A DNA stretch of 64,000 nucleotides from the NCBI GenBank assembly GCA_043228905.1, contig JBHGNT010000005.1:7006001-7070000 (forward strand), read 5' to 3'. This document shows positions 35,425-46,250 of this stretch, piece by piece (within the stretch, counting starts at the first letter, position 1; each line of letters starts with the position of its first letter). The notes under the pieces were generated by a model. It ran no database searches. It saw only the letters and a program-made list of their open reading frames with translations, and had not been told where the DNA came from. The stretch comes from Azolla caroliniana (lineage: Eukaryota > Polypodiophyta). The position numbers were made by a program, and so were the translations under genes.

Positions 35425-35607
35425 TGTGGTGTGCATGTGTTCCTTTGGGCCACCCTTTTTAGGATGCATGTACCTAAACCACCCCACCCTTTTAGCACAC
35501 CCTTTTTAGTTAAGCCAACCCAAATGGGTACCTTTGTATCAACTATAAATTGAGTAAGAAGTAAGAAGCTAACTTGGTTGGTCTTGATCTCCTATGTCCA
35601 TTTCACA
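35425..35607 (+). repeat. right LTR of the small element
   Basis: About 183 bp, starting TGTGGTGTGCATG right after AAGGGGGGAAA and ending TTTCACA. It has point changes and small deletions against the left copy. Confidence 0.75.
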
Positions 35608-36737
35608 ATATTAATTGATTATTAATTAATTAGCTAATATTTTTCAATGAATTAATTAATGTTTTATTGAATTAAGATATGTATTAGTAAATTAATTATT
35701 ATATTAGTGAGTTAATTAATTATTGATGTATGTGTGTATATGTATATATGTATGTGTGTACATGTATATGTAAATGAATGGTTTTATAATATTCTTGGGG
35801 CCATTTTCTATTCTCGAATATCACAAATATTATGGATGTCAAATACCACGAATATCACGCATGGGTCAATCTATGATCCTACTATTTACACATTCCCTTA
35901 AATGGAAACAATTAAAACAATGTATTGCGTTCGTTTTACTTAGATTCTATCTAAAAAAAGTACGAGCCATATCTTTCTTCTTGTAGCACGACAAAATAAC
36001 GAGTCGATGCTCTCAATTACAACTCATATCTTGTTTTCTTCGATCAAGTTAGGTCTCGTAGAATCTTTATATGCTTGAAGGAGATATGTCCAATGATGTT
36101 GCTCAACATCTTTGTATTTTGCGCAATGTTTGTGCATTATTATTGATTGTTCCAAAGTATGCACAAATGTTGGCACTTCAAATAATCGTATCTATAGAGG
36201 TATCACTTTAATCCAAATTCCTTGGTACGTTATTTGCACTATTATGGTTGTCAGATTGTTATGCACACAGGTACCAAAATCATGACGATTCATGCTAGTA
36301 CATGGGAATAGGTGGTTGTGATTATGATTACACGTTGTTGACTCTATTGAACGAGATCCCATCCAACACTAAAGTTTGGATGCTCAAGGACATACGAATA
36401 TTCATGTGATAATATGTATCTCCAAAATTGAGGAGGGTGGAGTTATGGAGAAGGCAAGTGGTAACGAGATTGGTTTGCCATCTAGTCGAGAATTGGGCTT
36501 TGTAGAAGATGCGTCCAAGATGGAATCGGTAGTAGTAAGGATTGACATGTGGATAAAAGGGGGGGGGGTTGTTGGACGGAGGACATTTATCATGGGGAAA
36601 ACACTGTTGGAGGTGGTCGATTCCAATTTGATTCAATGTAAATTTGTTATAAAACCATCTAATATTTTTTAGATCGGGAAATTTGCCTCCCAATAAAACG
36701 CACTTAAAATGGGTTCGCACTTAACCGAATGTTTAAA
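35608..36737. other. intergenic, no gene seen
   Basis: Very AT-rich (many TTAATTAAT motifs) with a TG/TA-rich tract near 35725-35775. The open frames here lack domains. Confidence 0.5.
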
Positions 36738-36807
36738 GTACATGTACGTATACGTATACGTATACCGTATACGTGTACATATACGCATACGTGTATGTAC
36801 ATATACA
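36738..36807. repeat. alternating purine-pyrimidine tract
   Basis: Built from repeated TACGTA units. Strict alternation runs over 36738-36765 and again over 36766-36807 with one phase break. It ends about 50 bp before the start codon of the next gene, so it lies in the 5' UTR or core promoter. Such tracts can form Z-DNA or cruciforms. Confidence 0.9.
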
Positions 36808-36857
36808 GAAGACTTAAGCACAATCCTGCAGAAACACTACTGGAAGAGAACAAGAAG

Positions 36858-39800
36858 ATGCTGCGATTCTCTGCAAGCCCCGCCTCTCCTCTCCACGATA
36901 TCTCGCAGACACACTCAAACCTCCATCGTTCCTTCTTCTTGACGAAAGAGAAGAAGACGAAACCACTTTCTTCCTTCTCTGTCTATGCAGGAAAACGAGG
37001 GCCATCTTCACACACTTTAAACAACAAGAGCGAGACAGGCTACTGTAATGGAAATGGTAATGGAGATGGAGATGAAATGTTCAATAAACAAGACAATTCT
37101 GAGAAATGGAACGCTGACAGTGACGAAGAAATGTTGTCTCTGATGGAAGGTTTCCACGATTCGTTTCCAATCATAAGGACATATAGGAATGATCTGTGTA
37201 ATATAGAGATATGCGGTAATGCTGTGCGTTCATCAGTTCTGACAGCTATGGCATCCGATCAGAGCTTCACTGCTTCTTTGAACATGAAGAATAATCGTCC
37301 ACTCACTGTTCTTCAGACTGTTCTTCCTGGTAGCTCTGGTGACCATAGCACAATCTCAACAAAACTTGTAAGCAATTCTTCCCTCAATCAAAATGAGACT
37401 TTTGTTTACGTTGTTTTTCTATGTTCTCCTGCCTTAATCCATGGTAATTCGTCGATTTTCATTTTTTTTTTCACAGCTAATCATTTTTAGCTTGAGTTTT
37501 CATGCTATTACTTGTCGAGCAATGAAAATGAAATTGAATTTCGTATTTTGTCATTGTATGCATTGAAAAACTTGTTTTTTCATGCTGTTTATTATTAATC
37601 AATAAGATTTTGGTAAGTATACATAATATTTCTTCTTAAGCAATAAAAATTATATGATTTTCATTTTTGTTCTTTGTAAGCAATGGAACCTAGGCGAATT
37701 TCATATTCATTCCTCCTAGGTAACGAAAATTAGCTCTATTTTTTCATACCCTTCACAGGAAGCAGTTGATTTTCATTTTCATTCTGCTTAAGTTTTGGAC
37801 CTTAGCTTGATATTAGCTTCCATAGCTTGTGATGTAAATTATGAAGCAAACTAAAGCATAGTTAAAGCAAGAATTTCGTAGAAACTTAGGTGTATTCATA
37901 GCCATAGCTGCTGATGTAATTTGTAATGGTCAAGCTAAAGCTTAGCTGAAGTAAAAACTTATGTAAAGTCCTAATTTTGAGAATTCTGACTGGAAATCAC
38001 AGAATACATCTATCTCCATTTCGTGTTAGTCTCCATAAATCTTGTAAGCTAATATTCTGTCTAGAATACTCAGTTGAAGGAAATTCTTGATGAAAATCCT
38101 ATATTTGAAAACATTACTTTCAGAATGATGTAATATTTTAATTTCTGGATCAATTCCTGCCCACTGCCAAAAGGTTAAGGGACCTGATGACAGGTGAGCC
38201 GGTAGCCTAAGCCCCTGTGAACAGCGGCTATAACTATGACAGTCCTACGGGAACATGAAGATTAGTTAGTCCGATAGACCTTCCTGGAAAAAACAACCAA
38301 GGAAGCGGGGTAATCTTGGTGGTATTGTCTCCTTGAGGGGATCAATGATCAGATAGCAGCCCTCCAACAGGCAAGCTCGTTACAGAAAACCAGGCAAGAG
38401 ACATACCCGGTCCCTAAAGTCTTTCTTGCAGGGGACTGCTCAGCCTTAACCCTATGGAGCTGAAGTAACCCACCCCGCAGTTCTAAGAAAAGCTCGAATG
38501 ACTTTTAAGAAGTGGGTACTTGTACCCAAAACTGATGCAGGTGGATAGGTAGAGAATACCTTGGGGTAGCGAGGCAACTGTCTATAAGGAATACGTTGCT
38601 ATGTCTCCGAACACTCCACCCAATTCATAGCTTATTCAGCCTGGCTTGATTACAAATACCCAATATGATGGAGATCCTTTGCCTGATCCCCCATGCATGT
38701 TCCAGTGGATCACGTTTTACACAGGGCTTGTAAACTTGAATTCTATCAACGATTCGCCTAAGTAATGTAACTTGGATTGGCTAACAGCCATAGCTTGAGA
38801 TGAACAAACCATGAAAGAAAACTTCAATCAAAACTTGTGATAATACCTAACTTGGATGATACTAATTGGACCTTATGTAATGTGTCTTTCTCTCTACCTT
38901 CTGAAACTTTAAAATTTGCAACTGTAACTTGTGCAAGTTTTAGAACTAGGCCATAGTTAAAAGAAAACCTTGATGGGCACTTGTGGTGAAAGCCTAATAT
39001 TTGAGGAAACTAACTGAATCTAGTGTACTACATCTAGCTAGTTCTAACAATATGTTTCTTTCTTTTAGTTTGCACCTAGTTTTCAGGTTGCAGAAAGAGC
39101 AAAGAGGTTATCCCTGCCTAAGGAGTTGTCTTCTAGAGACATTGTTCATAAATTTTTTGAGGCTGTCCATATGCAACAACTTTCTAAAGTTTACATTGAG
39201 CTTTATGCTCCTGGAACCAGAAGGGACACAAGTGCCTTGGAAAGGGATGAAATGGTAAGAATGAAGCAAAAATAATCTGCCTTCCATCATCATTATCATC
39301 ACCATCTCATGAACACGAATCATCAGATTAATGTGCTCATATGGTTTTTTTTCTTTGAAGGCACAAACAGTGTTTAGTTTTGAGTCATCAAGTAAAAGTG
39401 CACTAGATCAATTTGGGAGAGCGGTTACCTTATACGCAATATCAGGTATCAAGGGTAATAATAAACAGAGGAGGTATTTCAAAAGCATGTGGGATACTTG
39501 CCATTGGATTCCTAGTCTACAGTCACCTGTAAGATTCTGTATGCTTTCAACGAAAGAGATTGAAAATCAAGCAAGGAAGCTCAAAGATTCCTCTGTTTTA
39601 TTCGAGGATCCACCTGATTTAAGCAGACTTAACCGATCATGGTGGCCTGTATCTGCTTCTGTAATGAATGCTGCTAGAAAATGTTTGGATAAAGCCACAG
39701 ACAATTGGATCTATGAACACTTGTTCATGCATAAGCTCCAAATTGATACCAGTATACTTGATGTCAGTGTAGTTGGAGGCAATTCATCTTCAAAGGAATC

Positions 39801-42329
39801 AAAAGAAATCCTTTTGACCCATGCTCAAGTGGTATGGCATCAAACCTTGTAACATGAAGCGTATGTCAGCTCCTTTCCTTTTAAGAAATATAAATTTACA
39901 AGGTCCTATGTATCTCACAATAGAATTCAGATATATCTTTGCACATACTGGGCCTCCTGTCAATGAATTTGTCTAGCCATAGTTGACATCTAGTAGCATA
40001 CTGGTAACTTGTGATGAAACATCATGAGTCAAGAGATCATCCTTCAACAAACTAGAGTAAAGGTAGGGTGAACAACACTTTGTCATCTGGAACTCGTCCA
40101 AAGTTTCTTAAATCAACACCTTCTGCAATTCATCCAAAGTTTCTGAGATTGTCATCTAGAATGTTTCCAGAGTTTCTAAAAGGAAAATTGAAAAAATTCT
40201 TTCTTCTCATGTCAGGTGGATTTGGCAAATGCATTGGACCTGTATTATGAAGACAGATTTACCCTTTCAGATAAAATCCTCCAATGCGGGGCTGTCATAG
40301 ATTTTCAAGATGTGCCTAGGAGTAAGGTAGACTTTTAAATTACTTGTATGATCAGGACATGGGAAAAAATGTTTCTAAGTATCAATGATTGTATGTCTTA
40401 TGTGTTGAAGGTGGCCAAATTTCTCGATGCAACCACTGTTGGTGGTATGATCCTTGGGATTGGGATTTTTGCATGGCTTGTGGCTGCACGAATGAGAAAA
40501 CCCTCTGGATTGTTAAGCGAAATCCCAACGTTGAATACCAAAACAACAGTCGCAAAATCTGAACAATCTTCTACCATTGAGCGAAATCAAGAAGTATAAG
40601 ATTTTTAAGCCTTAAGTTTGATTCAGAACCTGATACTTCCGATGGTTTTAGGTTTATATCTAAAAGGATGCTTATTACAGCTATCCATTCCCATAAATGA
40701 ACAAATTTCTGGAGCTGAAATGGAATTCCTTTGCAAATTAGTTGCCACCAAATTGGTGGAGGCATTTTCATGGGAACTTAAAATTCAAAGCTGTGTTGGA
40801 GAAGGTGCCTGGACGACTTGCAGCAGCCAATCTAATTCTCTTGAAGTATCCACTGAGGTGATGGGTGAACAATCTGCTTCTATAAGAGGAGATTCAAAAT
40901 ATGAGACAGAAGATGGTCCGGTTGAACTATCTGTATTAAATCTTCAGAATGCAGATATCCCAAGGATAAATGATCAGGAAAGGCTAATTTATCAGGTAAA
41001 GCATAATCTCTTTTTCTATCAAGTTTTACTGGTATAACCTTTAGTCACTTCAGTTTGTACATAAATGAGCAGTTTCCGAAGATGGAACCAAGGAACTACC
41101 AATATGTCTGATATCTTCATTAATAGGGCATGAATGACCAGGCAATAATATGTAGTCAGGACAAGATGAATGGATGTCAACCTGAAAAGATAATTTCAAA
41201 TAATCTAGATGTTGCTCTATAAATGACCCACAGCATGTGTTTGTATCTTTGAACTCACTTTTCCTTCACCACTCTGGGTTATTTGATTATCCTACCTTAT
41301 TGTCAACTTACTCTTTGTTGGTATCAGAGCCCAAGTTTCTGATCCATCTACTGCAATTTTAAACTTTTCTTAGTTTTCTATTGTCCAGTGACCCTTTTAT
41401 GTTGTCCACTTTTTCCACCCTATCTTTGTATGTAATTATATACCTAATTTATTTAAAGGTATATAGAGTGGGCGAGAGTGAGCATCCATGTTTCACACCA
41501 AATCAATCAAGCCACTACATTTAACATCCTATTAGAAGTGCAGACTTCTCTTGATATAGATCCTCAATTCTATATGTTCCGGGACCATGATGACCTATAT
41601 TTTTTGCATGAGTCAATCACATGATAATGTGTTAAAGGCTGTGCAGAAGTCCATAAATCAACAATACATTTCCTGTATGAGTTCTACTATTCAATAAGGA
41701 CTGTTAGGGCTCATATGTAATCCTCGGTGGCGAACCCCTTATTGAATAAGGGGTGTTGTGTGAACCCCTACCTGCTTGTGCTGCTAAGTGCCATCCATTT
41801 ATCGCTCTCAACTGGCTAACATTGAGTCTAGGATCAAGCCACATAGTTGGGCCAAGTAGTGGTCAATCTTGCTAATCGTCTTGTTTCTAGGGATAATGGC
41901 AGCTCTACTCTTGGTAAATGGTAGTAGGGAAACCTTCACGTATGTTCAGAACATATCCAATATATATGTCCTCCAATGTGACAATTGCATGTTTTGGTAG
42001 TTCTCTTACTAATGCGTTTTCTGAGAAAAAGAGTGGTTTTTTGTTAACTATAGGTTGCCATTTCAAGGGATGGAACCATTCTAGGTTTTCAACCACTAAA
42101 TAGAGCAGCTGTTTCTAAGTGGGCTATTATGCCATTTGTGCCAATTTTATATGGTAAACAAAAGCTTGCTCTAGGTATATTTCTCAACCCTCCGTTTTTA
42201 TATATGTGTAATTTTGGGCTCCTGTGTAATTGTGGCCTTGTCATTTCCTTTATTTTCATTTCTTTCCATCTCTCTCAAAATGTTTTCACTGTCGTTTTTA
42301 TTTGGCAGGATTTTGGGAATGGCCATTAA
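36858..42329 (+). CDS. unknown plant protein, predicted plastid-targeted, single membrane span
   Basis: Function not recognised. Proposed exons: 36858-37367, 39087-39254, 39361-39831, 40216-40326, 40411-40593, 40681-40995 and 42309-42329. All introns are GT-AG and phase 0, giving about 592 residues. The start MLRFSASPASPL is Ser-rich and basic, like a plastid transit peptide; the longer upstream frame runs into the purine-pyrimidine tract and is rejected. Residues about 190-420 form the best-looking folded part (EAVHMQQLSKVYIELYAPG; RYFKSMWDTCHWIPSLQSP; RLNRSWWPVSASVMNAARK). One hydrophobic span, TVGGMILGIGIFAWLVAA (about 429-446), is followed by a basic patch. The last coding exon is only 21 bases (DFGNGH-stop) and is the least certain. 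The exon 5 donor GTATAAG creates a TAA if the intron is retained, which would give a shorter form ending just after the membrane span. Confidence 0.75.
38157..38592 (+). other. plastid-type 23S rRNA-like blocks inside intron 1
   Basis: Block 1 (38157-38250) resembles large-subunit rRNA from CTGCCCACTGCC through CCTGATGACAGG and GTGAACAGCGGC to ACTATGACAGTCCTA. Block 2 (38475-38592) resembles an earlier part of the same rRNA (TTCTAAGAAAAGCTC, ACTTTTAAGAAGTGGGTAC, AGGTAGAGAATACC). The order is swapped relative to rRNA. Differences are mostly G to A or C to T, as in decayed CpG sites of old organelle insertions. The match is from memory of rRNA sequence. The material between the blocks was not identified. 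Confidence 0.6.
41319..41330 (+). other. isolated LTR primer-site motif in intron 6
   Basis: TGGTATCAGAGC followed by CC, the initiator tRNA-Met complement used by LTR retrotransposons. No flanking LTR or gag was recognised. It may be the relic of an old insertion in the last intron. Confidence 0.5.
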
Positions 42330-42889
42330 AATATAGATCTAAACCGAGAAATGCAGTGATTCTGGAATTGAATATATCTATGGATATAGCTTCCCCATAT
42401 GCATCAGTTAAGCCAGTTGCTTTGTAATGGGTAAAATTTCCTGATGGAAGATTTACTCAAACCTCATTCTTGAGATAGTTTTGCATTTGGTGTGTATGGA
42501 ACAAAGGGAAAGTAAATCTGTGGGAGGACGTGCTGCTTAGCTCTAAATTATTTCCCCTTTTGTAATATTGGTATCCCTTCCCTAAAGGTCATTAAACTAC
42601 AAATGCTGTTTAGAAAGTAAAGTTCAGCCTCGTCTACAGGCTCACATCTGTTGTAAGATATTTTTCACCTGAACTGTAATTGATATTTCTTTTACACAAC
42701 TTATATGTTTCTTTCTTTGGCATCTCCAGTCTTTCAGGAAATGATATTTCGTTCTTTGACATCTCTGATGAATGAATGGGTGCATCCAAGGCTGAGGTCT
42801 ACAAGTGAAAGGCTTTGATCAAATGCCACAATTTTAAATAAATAGTAGTACATACGGTACATTTGCTTTTGGTCTTTAGAAAAACAAAA

Positions 42890-43093
42890 GATCAGTGGAA
42901 GTGATAATAATTGGAATGTTAATGAATGAATTGGTCAAGAGGATAGTGGAGATAAGATAGGGACAAGAATGGCATACAAATTTCATGGAAAGATCAGCGG
43001 AAGTGATCATAATTGGAATGTTAATGAATGAATTGGTCAAGAGGATAGTGAAGATAAGATAGGGACAAGAATGGTATACAAATTTCATGGAAA
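42890..43093. repeat. tandem duplication, unit 102 bp
   Basis: Two nearly identical copies start GATCAGTGGAAG at 42890 and GATCAGCGGAAG at 42992. Only a handful of bases differ, so the duplication is fairly recent. 102 is a multiple of three, but no gene context is present. Confidence 0.92.
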
Positions 43094-45250
43094 GAGGGTA
43101 GTATCAGATTTCAAAATTGACTCCCGTGTTTCTCTTACATAGTTGAGATACCACTCACCTTGCAGCATGAAGCTGCCCATTGACTTAAATTTAGCAAAGT
43201 GATCCATTTCAGCGACTCTTGTAACTTAAGCTAGTCCTAACTTGGACAACTAGCGAGATTTAAGCAATAATTGAATCTTAGGAGAGTTCCCACTTTGGTC
43301 AACTCTGAATGTTTAGATGTGTCCTCAATGTGGATGATTCATAGTTCTCGTACATAGATAAATCATTGAATTGCCCCTTATAAAATTTCAGTTAGTTCAT
43401 TTCGACAACTCCTAAAACTATGCATGTATTGATTTAAGTGAGTGCCAACTTAATGCAAATGATGACTTAGATTGCTGTGGTTAATGATGGGTGCCTCAAA
43501 AAAATATTCTTCGAAGTTGCCTTATTATTTATGACCCATGAATTAGCTCATGGGTTTTTGCTCCATCTTTTCTTATGCCAATTATTTGTACTATTTTTTT
43601 GTCTATTGGAGATCTTTTGTTGTCTATTTATGGATTAAAGCTCTAGAGCTAAACAATCCTTCACATTATGTTGGAAACAATCCTCAAGCTAATCTTTGTT
43701 GGAAACTCGAAAATGAGAGTAATAATGGCACTAGCAACAAATTACAAGTTATGGCATTTCAAACATTATTTTGGGGATACTTACTAAATTAAAGTGCTAG
43801 ACTTTCCAAGACATTTTTTTAAATAAGATTTTAAAACTTTCTTTGACGTTGCATAATCTCCGACACTTATGTAAATTGTGCTACAATTTTAGTAATTTAG
43901 AAATTGCAAAATAATGTAAATACTGAAATTTCTTACTTATGAACATTTGATAGTTGGCTATCATATCATGTTCACTTCTTTGTTTCACCATATATGTGTT
44001 ATATTTTTAGTTTGTAGTGCTTACTTATTTTCAAACACTAGGTAAGATTTTTTTGTAAGGAATCATGTGTTACTTATTTAGCAAAAATCAAGACCAATTG
44101 AGACAGTACGATAGGATGGTTCTAGGAACGTATTATGTGTGGGTGCAACCAATGCAAGAATTAGACTAGTCAAAAACAACAAATCACAATGGATCATGTG
44201 TAGAAATGAAAAGTATGGCATTGGGGCATTTGAGAGAAATTATGAAATTTAAATGATGATGAATCAAATACTGTATTGTTTTTTATATTCTAAAATCTAG
44301 TCTTTAATTTGTAAGAATTGCATATATATAGTTTTAAAATTTATAGTTAATTTAGTTCATATTTACTTTGGTTGATACAATATCATGTTGATATAGTTCA
44401 AGGCCTTTCCATAACAAACAAGAGAATAAGAAAGGCCAAAGAGGTTGTACTCTCATGGGCTTATTAAATTTATTAACATGTAGGGAGTGTCACTAGTGTG
44501 AATTCGATTTTTTTGAAGGATAATGTTATGCCTAAATCTTGTGGTAGTGCAAAGAAAGATTTATCATCATATGTGAGATTAGATTATAACATGGTTTCAT
44601 GTTTGTCCAAAAATGATTACTCCTTGCTTTGCAAATATTATCTTGACAATAACATTTTCCCAACTTTGTCGTGCAAACCATTGCTGCCCAGACCTTTAAG
44701 GAGGTAATATGTTGTTAAAGTGCTAAGGCATTCTCCGCTTACTCCCTAGTTAAGGCATCATAACATCTTTCAGTATCCTTATCAGAAGTTTATTTCGTAC
44801 TCAAGTATTATTTGTGAGAACCATGTTACAGGCATAACCTTATAGAACATCACATGTTCCCACATATCATAGGTCCATATCGATTTGTCCCAGATCCTAG
44901 GGTAATTGTTTCTTGACTATCCTACCCTTAAACCATTAAATTTAGCTATAAATTTGGTACATAAAGTTATGCCTATCCACCTCCAAATTAGTGTGCGGGG
45001 ACATCCACCATCAACCTTTCTATTATTAAGGTGGGCATGATTGTGTCAATTTCCATTTAGCCAATAATGCATAAATTAACTCAAAAGTAAATTCTAGTCA
45101 CAAACACACAAGACATGACCTTTTACTTAATCACGAAGGGACTTTATCACGTTGCCATGCACTTGGTACAAGAATGAAGAGATAATAAATGAACTACTAA
45201 GATTCCATTAGTCTCCACACGTTATTACAAGTTATTAAAGATACAATAAA

Positions 45251-45362
45251 AAGGTTATTAACTTTATAATAAGGAGAATGATTAAGAGGATTGTGTGTGT
45301 GTGTGTTTAGGGTTTAGGATAGAATAATAAGGTTATTAACTTTATAATAAGGAGAATGATTA

Positions 45363-45423
<61 letters not shown>

Positions 45424-45424
45424 G
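45251..45424. repeat. duplicated 78-bp unit with (GT)n and (GA)n
   Basis: The unit AAGGTTATTAACTTTATAAT... begins at 45251 and 45329, and both copies run into (GT)n. The second copy has a longer (GT)n followed by (GA)n to about 45424. Confidence 0.88.
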
Positions 45425-45574
45425 CTTAAGATTTAGCTTTAGTGAGGGCCTTTAAATAAGGCCTAGTAAAAGGTTTATCATTCACCTTTATACTTCTTAC
45501 TTATTACAACTATGTCTAAGGTTATGGATATTACCTTTCTACCCCATTATAATGTTAGCTTCTCTCTCTAACCC

Positions 45575-45665
45575 TTTAGTGTAATTACCTTACCCTAGTG
45601 GTAAGTTGTTAGCACTACAAGCATTGCGTTGTGGGTTCAAAACCCAATTTCTTCATCGCTCTATT
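45575..45665 (+). mobile_element. tRNA-like SINE head (plus strand)
   Basis: Shows an RNA polymerase III A-box-like run TACCCTAGTGGTAAG (45591-45605) and a B-box-like GGGTTCAAAACCC (45633-45645), spaced as in a tRNA. No complete cloverleaf was seen, so a SINE relic is more likely than a tRNA gene. Confidence 0.45.
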
Positions 45666-45689
45666 ATATACTTCTTATATATCTCTTAA

Positions 45690-45782
45690 TTCACTAGATG
45701 CCACTGTGGAATGTAGGGGTTGAACCCATGACCACCTGGTCTCCATTGGGCAACCTTACCAACTGAACTACATCCATCTAGG

Positions 45783-45785
<3 letters not shown>
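45690..45785 (-). mobile_element. tRNA-like SINE head (minus strand)
   Basis: The minus strand reads GGATGTAGTTCAGTTGG with A box at 45754-45770, and GGGTTCAACCCC as B box at 45716-45727. The ends GGATGTA and TACATTCC nearly pair as an acceptor stem. The anticodon region does not fold well. It is flanked upstream (minus strand) by (GA)n. Confidence 0.55.
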
Positions 45786-45826
<41 letters not shown>

Positions 45827-46206
45827 ATTGGGGGGTTTTAACTGAGGAAGAACCCTTGTAAAAGGTTTATCGTTCACCTTTATACCTCCTCCTTAGTTGA
45901 CTAAATTACAACTATGTCCCATTTACAATTGGGATTGTATAAGGTTATGGATATTACCTTTCTATCCCATTACAATGTTAGGTTATGTGTGTGTGTCTCA
46001 CACAATTATATTAATTGTATGTAAAATCCACTTGTTACAACTTCTTAGTCTCCTCTCCCTAGGGACATCTCGTAAAGCCAATAGAAAACATGAATATGCA
46101 CTCGAGTTCTCTCTCTCTCTCTCTCTCTCTCTCATGAATGGGTAAATATCCCATTTTTTGTTGTAAGCCATTTGTCTCATGGGCCAATTTTGGCCTTAGA
46201 AGATGT

Positions 46207-46250
<44 letters not shown>

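Larger units (their letters stand above)
34090..35607 (+). mobile_element. small LTR element with minisatellite interior
   Basis: Two diverged direct repeats (34090-34290 and 35425-35607) both contain GTGTGCATGTGTTCCTTTGG and AACCCAAATGGGTACC and end TTTCACA. A purine run (AAGGGGGGAAA) precedes the second copy, as expected for a polypurine tract. The 1.1-kb interior has a 76-bp tandem array and a Ty3-type integrase remnant, but no intact protein. It is an internally deleted, non-autonomous element. No clear target duplication was found. Confidence 0.75.
42330..45570. other. intergenic, no gene seen
   Basis: 3' flank of the membrane-protein gene, then AT-rich sequence with chance frames. It holds the tandem duplication at 42890 and the microsatellite block at 45251, listed separately. 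Confidence 0.5.

Noticed and set aside
37368-39086. Functional rRNA gene in the intron
   Set aside because: Only partial blocks in the wrong order with many substitutions; cannot form a working rRNA.
45690-45785. A functional tRNA gene
   Set aside because: A and B boxes fit, but the anticodon arm does not fold properly and the acceptor stem has an extra base; a SINE head is more likely.
45686-45877. Protein with an RERERE repeat
   Set aside because: Translation of (GA)n; similar RER or SLSL runs elsewhere in the window are also microsatellite artefacts.
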